Positions 1 through 8,146 of a stretch of DNA of 64,000 nucleotides are shown here, in pieces. Origin of the DNA: Actinoplanes nipponensis (GTDB lineage Bacteria > Actinomycetota > Actinomycetes > Mycobacteriales > Micromonosporaceae). Every line of letters starts with the position of its first letter. Positions within the stretch are counted from its first letter, which is position 1. Position numbers and translations under genes: made by a program. Under the pieces are notes generated by a model that had not been told where the DNA came from, ran no database searches, and saw nothing but the letters and a program-made list of their open reading frames with translations. Where the stretch lies: contig NZ_BOMQ01000079.1 of assembly GCF_016862275.1 (NCBI RefSeq), forward strand, positions 62,001-126,000, written 5' to 3'.

Positions 1-437
1 TCGGGGAGCGTCTGGCGCAGGATGCGCCAGCGATCTTGGCATGGATCATCGCTGGGGCTGCGGCGTATTACCAGGGCGGTCTTCGTGAGCCTGCGTCGGT
101 GTCGTCGGCGACTGAGGCGTACGCCAAAGATCAGGACACGGTCGGGCGCTTCATCGAGGAGCAGTGCCGCCTGGAGGCAGGCGCGGCGCATGTGCGCACC
201 CCGGTGGGTGTGCTGCGGGAAGCGTACGAGCAGTGGTGTGAGCAGTTGGGCGAGCGGCCGGTGTCAGCCAAGCGGCTGACGCAGGAGCTGCAGGGTCGCT
301 TCGCCGTGGCGGACGCGAGAGGCAGTAAGGGTCAGCGGTTCTACACCGGTGTCGCGCTGCTGAGCGACGGGGACAGGCATGGTGCTCTGTCAGAGGCGTC
401 AGGATCACTTGTGGATGCCGGGCGGCGGCTCGGGTGA
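1..437 (+). CDS. Phage/plasmid primase (P4 family), C-terminal end, partial at window edge
   Basis: The frame is open from the first in-frame codon (position 3) to the stop at 435-437, so only the last ~144 residues are visible. The segment LAWIIAGAAAYYQGGL followed by EP..V..AT..Y..D.DTVGRFIEE is the pattern found at the C-terminal end of the helicase domain in P4-type primase-helicases, followed by a short winged-helix-like tail. Such proteins prime replication of phages, plasmids and integrative elements. The catalytic and Walker motifs would lie upstream, outside the window. It suggests that the left edge is already inside or next to a mobile element. Confidence 0.75.
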   Translation, partial: GERLAQDAPAILAWIIAGAAAYYQGGLREPASVSSATEAYAKDQDTVGRFIEEQCRLEAGAAHVRTPVGVLREAYEQWCEQLGERPVSAKRLTQELQGRFAVADARGSKGQRFYTGVALLSDGDRHGALSEASGSLVDAGRRLG

Positions 438-642
438 CGGGTGACAGATGTTCCGCGATTTCCCGGTTGGGCGCCTCGCGCGCGCGGGCGCGCGCGTAGG
501 TGGTGCGCGTGCGTTGATGATGAACCTGCTTTGGGGCTTGATCTGTCACCTGTCACCCAGTTGGCAGTGTCACCTACCCGACACAATCTCAGTGATGAAG
601 CTTGATGTTGGAGGTTGTGCCTACGGTGGATCTTGAACGAAA

Positions 643-1608
643 ATGGCGGTCATGGGGGGTTCGTCGTACACGCGCGGGTTCCATGCGCTGGGCCGAGGTG
701 CGTTCGCCTACCTGAGCCCGCCGGGCACGTGGGGCTGGAGCAACTGCGGGCTAGTTATAGCCGAGCGTCGGGCCCTGTTGGTCGACACACAGTTCACGGT
801 GTCGCTGACCAGGGAGCTACTCGACGCGATAGAGGCCAGGTTCCCCGGCGTTGAGATCGCGACGGTCGTGACGACACACGCGAATGGGGATCACTGCTGG
901 GGCAACCAACTGCTCGTCGACGCGGAGGTTATCGGTTCTGCAGCGTGTGAACACGATATGGCTGAGGAGGTTCAGCCGGAGCAGCTGGCGGCCCTGAGTG
1001 GGCCGAACGCGCCGGACACGCCTCTGGGCGACTACATGCGCCGGCACTTCGGCGTCTTCGACTTCACTGACGTCCGTGTCACCCCGCCGACACGAACGTT
1101 CACCGGCCAGTTGAAGGTGCCGCTCGGTGACCGTGTCGTTGAACTGACTGAGGTGGGCCCGGCACACACCGACGGCGACGTGATCGTGCACGTACCGGAC
1201 GCCGGGGTGCTGTACGCCGGGGACATCCTCTTCATGGGCGGCCACCCCATCATGTGGACCGGGCCGATCGACAACTGGATCGCCGCGTGTGATCGGATCC
1301 GGGACACCGGCGCGAACCGCATTGTGCCGGGGCACGGCCCGGTCACCGACCCGGCCGGTGTGGAGACGTTCCGGGCTTACCTGGAGTGGGTCGCCCGGCG
1401 GGCAGAGCAGGCTTATGCTGCCGGGCTGCCGTACTGGGAGGCCGGAGCCCCGTCGACCATCCCACAGTCGTACGGCGGCTGGGGTAACCCGGAGCGTCTA
1501 GTAATCACCATGGCCGCGGCCTACCGGGCCCTGGGCGAAAGCACACACGGACTCATGGAGGTCCTGGCGCATGCGGCCGCCGCAGAACCGCACAAGGCTG
1601 GGCGCTAA
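643..1608 (+). CDS. MBL-fold (metallo-beta-lactamase superfamily) hydrolase
   Basis: 321-residue single-domain hydrolase. The metal-binding signature is TTHANGDHCWGN at about residues 79-90: the first His and the DH pair of HxHxDH are present while the middle His is Asn, a variant I associate with a whole actinobacterial branch rather than with loss of function. Further ligands are visible as GPAHTDGD (about residue 168), the Asp in YAGDILF (about 192) and the His in VPGHGP (about 230). No signal peptide. Substrate cannot be read from sequence; lactonase, thioesterase or phosphodiesterase-like activities are all possible. An in-frame ATG at 652 is an alternative start. It is transcribed convergently towards the HTH regulator whose stop lies 9 bp away. 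Confidence 0.85.
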   Translation: MAVMGGSSYTRGFHALGRGAFAYLSPPGTWGWSNCGLVIAERRALLVDTQFTVSLTRELLDAIEARFPGVEIATVVTTHANGDHCWGNQLLVDAEVIGSAACEHDMAEEVQPEQLAALSGPNAPDTPLGDYMRRHFGVFDFTDVRVTPPTRTFTGQLKVPLGDRVVELTEVGPAHTDGDVIVHVPDAGVLYAGDILFMGGHPIMWTGPIDNWIAACDRIRDTGANRIVPGHGPVTDPAGVETFRAYLEWVARRAEQAYAAGLPYWEAGAPSTIPQSYGGWGNPERLVITMAAAYRALGESTHGLMEVLAHAAAAEPHKAGR

Positions 1609-1616
1609 CTGCATTC

Positions 1617-2435
1617 CTACGCTTGGCAGGCTTGGGTGGGGATCAGCATCATGACGCGGCTGTCCGGCGCTCTCATGGGGGCGAACGCCACCAACTCGAT
1701 GGGCTGCACCTTCCGATGCAACGGCAGGTGCAAGGAACGATGGTCCCCGTCGGGGTGTGGGTATGTCATGGGTTGCTCCAGGAACCGCCGAGCGTCCTCA
1801 TTAACCTCGAGGATTTCATCGAAGACAGCTGCGAGGCGCCTGTTGTCCGGCTGGCGGGCACGGGCGAACTGCATCTGAGCGAACATCTGCGGCGCCCAGT
1901 CGGTCTCCCAATGGTGCAGCTGCGTGCGCGCTTCAGGGAAGGTGAAGACCCAGCGCATGACGTTGTTCTCGTGACCTTCGACCCAGGGGAACCAGTCACT
2001 CATGTGCTTGTTGAAAGCAACCAGGTCCCACGCCTCGTCATTGGCGTAGGCAGGCCATGGTTGGGCATCGAGGATCCGCTGGACCGTAGGGGTGGAACGC
2101 ATGCGCGACTCGTGCACGGCGGTGGTGGGCGCGTGCCCGGTGGCCAAGAGAAACAACATGCTCTTCTCGGCGGGGTTGAGTCGCAGCGTGTAGGCGACTC
2201 GGTTGAGGAAGTCGTCGCTGTAGTTCTGAGCCTCGCCGCGCTCCAGGGTGCTGTACCAGCCGACACTGCAGCCGGTCAGGAAGGCGATCAACTCCTTGCT
2301 GGCCTTGGCGCGCCGTCGGCTATGCGGATACGCCGCACTGAGTCCAGGAATATGCTCGGGGTTGAGGCGTAGGCGCCAGGTACGCATGAGAAGCGACAGC
2401 TCGTTGGGCTTGGTGAATGACTGAACCGGAGTCAT
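1617..2435 (-). CDS. XRE-family transcriptional regulator with MmyB-like ligand-binding domain
   Basis: 272 residues. The N-terminal ~85 residues form an HTH (LSLLMRTWRLRLNP, then GCSVGWYSTLERGEAQNYS around residues 50-75), followed by a C-terminal domain with the aromatic-rich layout of MmyB-like regulators (WDLVAFNKHMSDWFPW, HHWETDWAPQ, LHLPLHRKVQPIEL). Members of this family often regulate a neighbouring short-chain dehydrogenase or oxidoreductase; a FabG-like gene lies 2 kb away. I chose the ATG at 2435 because upstream codons in the frame do not look like protein. A perfect 20-bp palindrome lies about 100 bp upstream and is a candidate operator. Confidence 0.88.
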   Translation of the reverse strand: MTPVQSFTKPNELSLLMRTWRLRLNPEHIPGLSAAYPHSRRRAKASKELIAFLTGCSVGWYSTLERGEAQNYSDDFLNRVAYTLRLNPAEKSMLFLLATGHAPTTAVHESRMRSTPTVQRILDAQPWPAYANDEAWDLVAFNKHMSDWFPWVEGHENNVMRWVFTFPEARTQLHHWETDWAPQMFAQMQFARARQPDNRRLAAVFDEILEVNEDARRFLEQPMTYPHPDGDHRSLHLPLHRKVQPIELVAFAPMRAPDSRVMMLIPTQACQA

Positions 2436-2531
2436 CGCGCTCTCCGAGACGACAGCAAGGGCCGGCCCGCCCGCACCAGCCGCCGCGCGTGTGCGCTGGA
2501 ACCTATGTCGAATCGATGAGGTGTTCCCCCG

Positions 2532-2551
2532 TGTTGAGGCACGCCTCAACA
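2532..2551. promoter_or_regulatory. Perfect 20-bp palindrome upstream of the XRE-MmyB gene
   Basis: Arms TGTTGAGGC and GCCTCAACA separated by AC. It is the only notable structure in the 358-bp space (2436-2793) between the regulator start and the end of the methyltransferase gene, which otherwise holds no convincing gene. Dimeric HTH operators have this form, so autoregulation is a reasonable inference; it could also be a terminator stem for the upstream methyltransferase transcript, though no T-run follows. Confidence 0.5.
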
Positions 2552-2793
2552 TCCCACAGAGTCTCAGCGCCGGGAATACCGACCTTTGGTCCGACTTACG
2601 GGATAACAGCAGTGCAGTCCTCAGTGCGGTCGAGGCAGCATCGCGGAACGCCGCAGCGTCAGCAGGAGGCCGATGCCCACGCCGGCGTACCGGCCGGCCG
2701 CTCTCGGAGACCTGCCTGTATGCACGACCGTTACCGAGTCGGCCCGTGGTGAACGACAGCGTCGGCTGCGACGACGAAGCCGCGATACGCGCG

Positions 2794-3966
2794 TCAGGGT
2801 TTACGCCAGACTGCCCCCCGGACGCTGATGCGGCTTGGATCGATATCGTCGGCCCCCGCGCCACGACGCCACTGATTGACGAGAGTGATGCCGGGATCAA
2901 CGAGGTCCAAGCCGCCGAACGGGGCAGAGAACGCCGCCTCATCGCGAGGCCAGATGTCGCTGATGCCGGCGTCGAGCAGCTGCTGGTATCGGATCTTCTC
3001 CTCAGGCGGCATGAAGTCGACAGTGAAGTGCGTGGCGGCCACATAGCTGCCGGCTGGCAGTTCGTTGACTAGCTGTCGCACGATGGCCTGCGCTTGCCCT
3101 TTGCCTGGGGGGATGAAGTGTAGGACGGCGATCAGCATCAGTGCAACCGGCTCAGAAAGGTTAAGTCTGTCCCGGTCTCGCGCGGCGGCCAGGATGGCTT
3201 CCGGCTGGCGCAAGTCCGCCTCGATGTAGTCTGTAAACCCTTCCGAACTGCTGGTGAGCAACGCTCGAGCATGGGCCATGACGAGGGGGTCATTGTCGAC
3301 GTACAGCACCCGGCTTTCTGGTGCAATCCGCTGTGCCACCTCGTGGGTGTTGTCCACTGTAGGCAGCCCCGTGCCTATATCGAGGAATTGCCGGATGCCG
3401 GCCTCCGCCGTTAAGAACTCAGTCATACGACGAAGCACGTCACGGTTGGCGCGAATACCAGCCCGCATCCCGGGAAACCTTGCCTCGATGGCATCAGCTG
3501 ATTTCCTGTCAGCTGCGAAGTTATCCTTACCGCCGAGCCAATAGTCGTAGCGGCGAGCCGGATGAGCAACTGACGTATCGATCTGCGCTGGCGGCTTCAA
3601 TTTCACCTGTACCTTTGCCTTGAACGGAAAGCGGCCTGCGTTGACGTTGCTCTGATCGTCGGTGCGTCGGGGATTGAACAAGCCGAGCGCGGCGTCTGAG
3701 TCAGCCTCGAGTGCCGCCCTCAATGCGGCGCGCCGCTCCTCACCGGGCCAGCGGTGCTCACCGCGTTCGAGTTTACCGATCCATCGCGCATCGACGCGGA
3801 GTTCCTTCGCCGTGTCAGGGTAAAGCCTGTCCAGCGCGGCGTTCACGGCGTCGGCCAACTCGCCGCGCGACACTGGCTGAGATTTACGTGTCGGAGAGGG
3901 CAGACGCATACGCGCGTCGCTCAGAATCTGATTACGCTCGATGATCGCGTCAGGGTGGCGCGGCAT
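2794..3966 (-). CDS. HTH-fused SAM-dependent methyltransferase (SAV2177/DUF574 family)
   Basis: 390 residues in two parts. Residues ~20-110 contain an XRE-like HTH (VSRGELADAVNAALDRLYP, then ARWIGKLERGEHRWP). Residues ~130-390 are a methyltransferase of the SAV2177 (DUF574) type: HPARRYDYWLGGKDNFAADR, then the SAM-binding stretch QFLDIGTGLPT, VLYVDNDPLVMAHARALL, and LMLIAVLHFIPP. Family members are abundant in actinomycetes and mostly of unknown substrate. The fused HTH could make this a regulator that senses SAM or a small molecule; that is inference. ATG 3966 was chosen; an in-frame start at 4038 would add 24 residues of poor quality. Confidence 0.85.
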   Translation of the reverse strand: MPRHPDAIIERNQILSDARMRLPSPTRKSQPVSRGELADAVNAALDRLYPDTAKELRVDARWIGKLERGEHRWPGEERRAALRAALEADSDAALGLFNPRRTDDQSNVNAGRFPFKAKVQVKLKPPAQIDTSVAHPARRYDYWLGGKDNFAADRKSADAIEARFPGMRAGIRANRDVLRRMTEFLTAEAGIRQFLDIGTGLPTVDNTHEVAQRIAPESRVLYVDNDPLVMAHARALLTSSSEGFTDYIEADLRQPEAILAAARDRDRLNLSEPVALMLIAVLHFIPPGKGQAQAIVRQLVNELPAGSYVAATHFTVDFMPPEEKIRYQQLLDAGISDIWPRDEAAFSAPFGGLDLVDPGITLVNQWRRGAGADDIDPSRISVRGAVWRKP

Positions 3967-4393
3967 ATCACTTCCCGTCAGGCAGTCGTCGCTCGACCGG
4001 CCGCCGACACACGGTGTCTCGTACGACGGCCAATGCACGCCTAGGACTTGGGGCCTGCATGCGAGGACGGTCGAGCGTCGACTGCGGTCTCAACTCGGGC
4101 GAGTTAGGAACTTCTGAAGACAAGAAGGTAGCAGTGACAATCTATGGGTGTACCAGCCCTGTGAGCGGTGCGTGTAACACCCTTGGCAACGCGGTGTAGT
4201 TGCCATCCCGGTCCGACGACGTGCTGTAGTAGCAGTTCCTACAGTGGCACTGACCAAACCGCACTGTGTAGTCAAGTCTGAGCTTGCGGTGCATGATGTT
4301 GGCTTCATCGCGGCGTGCGGGGTCTTGGTTGCGTCAATGTGTAGCAACCAGTGATTTCCCGTGGCCGTCACACACAAGGCGGAGGGATTACCG
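3967..4393. other. Intergenic region between divergent genes with small inverted repeats
   Basis: About 430 bp with no convincing gene, between the divergently transcribed methyltransferase and the FabG-like gene. It holds a 6-bp-arm inverted repeat CTGTAG..CTACAG at 4224-4244 with a 9-nt spacer, and further CACTG/CAGTG repeats nearby. Base composition is lower in GC than the flanking genes, as expected of a bidirectional promoter region. The ORF on the minus strand here does not look like protein. Confidence 0.45.
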
Positions 4394-5098
4394 GTGAGCC
4401 GGACAGCAGTGGTCGTCGGAGGAAGTCGCGGGATTGGTCAAGCCACGGCGCTGATGCTTGCGCGACAGGGGCATCGCGTAGCTGTGACGTACCGTAACGA
4501 GCCGCCGGCATTAGATCTGATGGCGGTCCACTGTGACGTTGACAACATGGAGACCGTCGATGCGGGCTTCGCAGCGGTCGAGCGGGAGCTGGGCCCGGTT
4601 GAGATCGTCGTCGTGAACGCGGGCGTCACCCGCGATCAACTTCTATTGCGAATGAGCGAGCAAGACTTCGCATCCGTTGTCGACACCAACCTGACGGGCG
4701 CCTTCCGCGTCGCCAAACGTGCTGCCAAGCCGATGCTCAAGGCCAGGTGGGGTCGCTTGATCTTCATCTCATCGGCGGTCGCGCTGCGGGGCGAACATGG
4801 TCAGGCGAACTACGCCGCCTCGAAAGCAGGTCTTGTCGGCTTCGCTCGCTCGCTGACGCGTGAGCTTGGCAGCCGCAACATCACTGCCAACGTGGTGTCG
4901 CCCGGTTACACCGAGACAGACATGACGGCGAAGTTGACCGCCGAGCAGCGCGAACACATGCGCTCGCAGATCCCATTGGGCCGTGCTGCCCAACCTGAGG
5001 AGATCGCGGCTGCAGTCGCCTTCCTTGCCAGCGACCAGGCCGGCTACATCTCCGGAGCAGTGCTGCCCGTTGACGGCGGCGCTGGCATGGGTCACTAG
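4394..5098 (+). CDS. fabG: 3-oxoacyl-ACP reductase-like short-chain dehydrogenase (FabG/MabA type)
   Basis: 234 residues, Rossmann fold. The cofactor loop GGSRGIGQ is at residues ~9-16, the NAG motif is VVNAGVT near residue 77, and the catalytic Ser..Tyr..Lys set is FISSAV (~124-129) and NYAASKAG (~138-145). The C-terminal end, SGAVLPVDGG followed by GMGH, matches mycobacterial MabA closely. The expected reaction is NADPH-dependent reduction of 3-oxoacyl-ACP; being outside a fatty-acid operon, it may act on another oxo substrate. The GTG at 4394 is preferred because GGAGGG lies seven bases upstream (4381-4386); the longer ATG start at 4361 lacks this. Confidence 0.88.
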   Translation: MSRTAVVVGGSRGIGQATALMLARQGHRVAVTYRNEPPALDLMAVHCDVDNMETVDAGFAAVERELGPVEIVVVNAGVTRDQLLLRMSEQDFASVVDTNLTGAFRVAKRAAKPMLKARWGRLIFISSAVALRGEHGQANYAASKAGLVGFARSLTRELGSRNITANVVSPGYTETDMTAKLTAEQREHMRSQIPLGRAAQPEEIAAAVAFLASDQAGYISGAVLPVDGGAGMGH

Positions 5099-5280
5099 CT
5101 AATAGCACTTTCACCGGGCGAATTCCCTGACCTGTTTTCGTCATCAACCGACATCTCTATCAGGGGGTGGGGGACGTGATGAACGCCTGCGACGAATCTG
5201 CGGCAGCGGCGAGTGACGACTGCGCTGTGGGCTCCAGTGATCGTGAACCTAACGTGAGCCAGGAGGGAGGCGGAGCAACA

Positions 5281-5580
5281 ATGATTCCGGCCGGGGCGCG
5301 GGCCGAGGACCAATCTGGAGAGCCTTTGACCTTTGGCCGGTCCTTGCGCCGTGCCCGGATGGCCAAGCAATGGTCGCAATTGCAGCTGGCGCACCGCATG
5401 CGCGAGGTCGGGGCCAAACACCGGGGCACCGCCACTGTATCTTCGCTGCTGATCATGCTGAGTAAGTGGGAGAACGAGCGCAAAAGCGCGAACCAGTACA
5501 ATCTGCACCTGCTGGCTGCGGCGCTTGACGTCCCGGTGGAAAGGCTGAACCTGCCGGTTGATCCCGACTACGTCTTCTAA
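5281..5580 (+). CDS. Small XRE-like helix-turn-helix DNA-binding protein
   Basis: 99 residues from ATG 5281, which is preceded by AGGAGGGAGGCGGAG (5261-5275), a strong ribosome-binding region. A start at 5179 in the same frame would add 34 residues of low complexity. The body is a Cro/CI-type HTH: FGRSLRRARMAKQWSQLQLAHRM, then LLIMLSKWENERKSANQY and LLAAALDVPVERL. No effector domain. It probably regulates the neighbouring genes; the target cannot be told. Confidence 0.75.
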   Translation: MIPAGARAEDQSGEPLTFGRSLRRARMAKQWSQLQLAHRMREVGAKHRGTATVSSLLIMLSKWENERKSANQYNLHLLAAALDVPVERLNLPVDPDYVF

Positions 5581-5624
5581 GCCTCGTCGCCTGACGAGAC
5601 CGCCGTGGGCTTATATCTGTTCTT

Positions 5625-6299
5625 TCAGCGTCTTGGACCGTGATCGGGGCTGACCCCGCTGAAGACGGCAACCGACCAGACCAGGACGCCGGCGTATACG
5701 TGCAAAGCGTCAGCGAATTCCGACTGTCGATTGATACCACCGTCAGCGGTGACGGTGGCGATGTCGTCGTAGGCCAACGCTGACTCACCCTGCATCCGAT
5801 AGGTGACCAACTCGATCAGCGTTCGTCGCGCGTGGCCGACGGTCTCGTTCTGCTCGGCCGCCACCCGGTCGTTGCCGTCGTCGCTGAAGCACACCTCCGG
5901 CAAGTAATGTCCCGCGGCAGCAATCACATCCGACGGCAGAATGACCGCAGCACCCGGTGGCGGCGGCTCCCGACTGGCAGCTACAGCCAGGGCGACTTGG
6001 GTGGAGTAGACCGCATAGACAGTTGCGGCACGGGCGAGCACGACGATCGCCTGCTCGAAGTGCTGGTCGGCGAGGCGCTGCAGATCCGTGGCCGCTTGCG
6101 TAGCCGGCGTGCTGGCTTGCTCACTGACGCGGTGCGCTTCCGCGATGGCTTCAATGTGCAGGCTGTGGGTCGAGGCGTATTGCAGGTGGACAGCAGCCTG
6201 GTTGCACGCTGTCCCCATCGCGACGAGCGACCGGCGGACCTCAACCGGCAGCCGCACTCCCATATCCGGTTGCAACAGCTGCTGCGTCGTCACACCCAT
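5625..6299 (-). CDS. Hypothetical alpha-helical protein
   Basis: 224 residues, unrecognised. The N-terminal half is almost entirely predicted helix with Ala, Gln and Glu (NQAAVHLQYASTHSLHIEAI, then ATQAATDLQRLADQHFEQA). A mildly hydrophobic stretch AATVYAVYSTQVALAVAAS lies at about residues 90-110; it is too polar to call a membrane segment. Codon usage favours G/C at third positions, supporting this strand over the overlapping plus-strand frames. It is convergent with the small HTH gene. Confidence 0.6.
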   Translation of the reverse strand: MGVTTQQLLQPDMGVRLPVEVRRSLVAMGTACNQAAVHLQYASTHSLHIEAIAEAHRVSEQASTPATQAATDLQRLADQHFEQAIVVLARAATVYAVYSTQVALAVAASREPPPPGAAVILPSDVIAAAGHYLPEVCFSDDGNDRVAAEQNETVGHARRTLIELVTYRMQGESALAYDDIATVTADGGINRQSEFADALHVYAGVLVWSVAVFSGVSPDHGPRR

Positions 6300-7003
6300 G
6301 CGCTTACGTCTCCTGTCAGTCGGCTGCCCGTATACGCCGCCCCGCTGCGGTACCCGGTTGCAAGCTGGATATCGGGTACTGCGCCGCGCGTCAAGCGGCG
6401 TAAGAGACAGCCCCAGACAGTCGCAGACAGCTACCTCAGCGAACCGTTCTCACCGAGGGTCGAATCCATGGTCGACGCTTCCCAGACTGTGGACACTCGG
6501 CGATCCAGCACTGTTTTTAGCCCGGGATCGCGTGCCCCTGCTCTGCCTCCTCCAGCCCGCCCAGCCTACCTGCCCGTGTCGGTGGCCATGCTGCACCGGT
6601 ACCGCTGAATGGCACTCATGCGGCGGCTTCTCGTCCTAGCATGCCGACGAGCCGAGACGTACGGGCCCGACGCGGCGGCCTGACCAACGCGCCCCATCTC
6701 CTGCGTCCCGACAACAGCGGCGCTGTCTCTGTGAAGGTTGCTTGCTAACGCATCTGCGTTATCTCACCGCGTGCCTCCCGGCTGCAACGTCGATCGACGC
6801 AAGGTCGGGTCGAAGAGACTAGGTCGCGGACCGACAATCTCTGGCCGACTCTGTCGTATCCTCAACCTATCGCCCCGCAGCGTCACGACAGACGGCTTTC
6901 ACCGCAGGTGGTGGCTCGTCATGCGCGACGTTGTGGAGAAGATGGAGCCCCCGCCGCAGTTGCTGATCAGGCTGCGCGGCGAGGGCCCCGTTCCGGTGGT
7001 GCT
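6300..7003. other. 700-bp region without a convincing gene; contains a palindrome
   Basis: Several open frames exist on the plus strand but none shows protein-like composition. The one clear structure is a 16-bp near-palindrome at 6746-6761 with arms TAACGCA and TGCGTTA around a TC centre. No tRNA cloverleaf was found. Confidence 0.4.
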
Positions 7004-7039
7004 CTTCCAGGGCATAGGGTGCTTCCCTAGCCCTGGAAG
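7004..7039. terminator. Strong hairpin at the end of a small membrane-peptide gene
   Basis: Ten-base arms CTTCCAGGGC and GCCCTGGAAG match perfectly, with an inner stem TAGGG/CCCTA and a five-base loop. The stop codon of the minus-strand 39-residue ORF (7027-7029) lies inside the hairpin. There is no T-run on either side, so it would be an intrinsic terminator of the GC-rich actinomycete kind or an mRNA-stabilising stem. Confidence 0.6.
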
Positions 7040-7146
7040 AAGCCCGCGAGATCCGTGTACGTGCTCAGAACTGCCAGCATGAACATGATTAGCATGATCG
7101 TGTATGCCAGGTCGTTCCGGTCGTCATCGTCTCCTCGATAGGCCAT
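7027..7146 (-). CDS. Small single-pass membrane protein, 39 residues
   Basis: Too short for usual gene calling. The ATG at 7146 is preceded by GGGAGGTGATGGG, which contains the full anti-SD complement GGAGGTGAT with seven bases between GGAGG and the start. The peptide begins MAYRGDDDDRND, an acidic head, followed by one hydrophobic segment LAYTIMLIMFMLAVLS and a short tail TYTDLAGFFQG. The strong SD, the head-then-membrane design and the hairpin at the stop argue for a real gene. Function unknown; small membrane peptides of this shape can be regulators of membrane complexes or toxins. Confidence 0.6.
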   Translation of the reverse strand: MAYRGDDDDRNDLAYTIMLIMFMLAVLSTYTDLAGFFQG

Positions 7147-7243
7147 CCCATCACCTCCCTCCCCAGACCCCGAGCGGCCCGTACGGCTCCTCCCGGTCAT
7201 TGGGGGATGGGATTCCGGTGACTCTACATAAACGCTAATACAT

Positions 7244-7645
7244 CTACCCCGACCGCGGCGAAAGCCCGCCCACGTTCTTCATGCCCATGTCGGCCAGCAT
7301 GAACTGGATGCCCTGGAACTCGGCGACCGCCTTGCCGAACTGCTTGCGCTCCTTGACGTATCCCTTGGCGAAGTCCAGCGCGCCCTGCGCGATGCCCACC
7401 GCCTGCGCTGCGATGGTCACGCGGGTTTCTAGACGACTGACTAGGTAGCGGGGGACCTGCACCAACACGCTCAATGCATCCTGCCGTGTCAGGCTGCCGA
7501 TGAGTTCTTTTCGCGTTGCGTGAACAAAGTCGTATACCGTGTCCTCCGGATCGGCGGCCGATTTGCTCACTCGTTGGATAAGTCCGCTGAGGAATAGCTC
7601 CCGGAGCGCCGTCGGGGCAGCCCGCGGCAATTTTGCCCGCTGCAC
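7244..7645 (-). pseudogene. Chimeric gene remnant containing an acyl-CoA dehydrogenase fragment
   Basis: One open frame reads as two unrelated pieces. The C-terminal part from about 7425 down ([20 protein letters not shown], then [20 protein letters not shown] and ADMGMK) is an internal segment of acyl-CoA dehydrogenases near the FAD-binding helices; it then stops, far short of the ~380-residue family. The part before it ([42 protein letters not shown]) comes from another, unidentified protein. A further minus-strand open stretch at about 7640-7850 (THLGDAVARFNPTAST) is in another frame. This is recombination debris, not a functional gene. Confidence 0.6.
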
Positions 7646-8146
7646 GAGTCTTCATCACCGGCAGAGTCAGCGGAGCCGCGGCGGCCAGCAACGGCGCCGA
7701 GCGGGCCGCCTCGGTCGAGGCCGTCGGGTTGAAGCGGGCCACGGCGTCGCCCAGGTGCGTCAGCGGGGAGTGTTGTTCTCGCCAGCCTTGTGGCCGCGAA
7801 GCGAGCGTGTGTGGACAGCCCGAGACAACCTCGGTCAGCTACCGGGTGGTTGGCCGGAGCGGCATTGTCCACAGCGTAACCGACAGCCAATCCTTGTCAT
7901 TACGTGGTTCACGTAGCGGCGGGGGATGGCGGTCGACGGAGTTTGCGTCCAAGGGGGCGCCGACCGTGCCGAAGCGAATGCGCACGCGCTGGGGCAGTCG
8001 ATGGCGTCGGTCGCGCATGTCTTTGGTGTCTTTCGACTACCGGTCGAACCTCGCCGGCCGAAGGCAGAGCCGACCACGTGCGGTTGCCCCATCAGTCGCG
8101 GTGGTCGGCCGCGCCTGCCGAGCACATACCTACGTCCGGGAGAAGC
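7646..8146. other. Debris and leader region ahead of the conjugation operon
   Basis: 500 bp without a supported intact gene. It contains a minus-strand open fragment (about 7640-7850) and, at 7901-7915, a perfect inverted repeat TACGTG-GTT-CACGTA about 230 bp before the first transfer gene. The spacing suits an operator or promoter region for the transfer operon. Confidence 0.4.

Noticed and set aside
2436-3072. Upstream extension of the XRE-MmyB frame to 3044 and overlapping plus-strand ORFs
   Set aside because: The 203 extra residues are Ser/Arg-rich without structure and overlap the methyltransferase gene.
6738-7082. 114-codon plus-strand ORF including a peptide starting at 6921
   Set aside because: Runs through the strong hairpin at 7004-7039, and composition is not protein-like; the minus-strand 39-residue ORF explains the region better.
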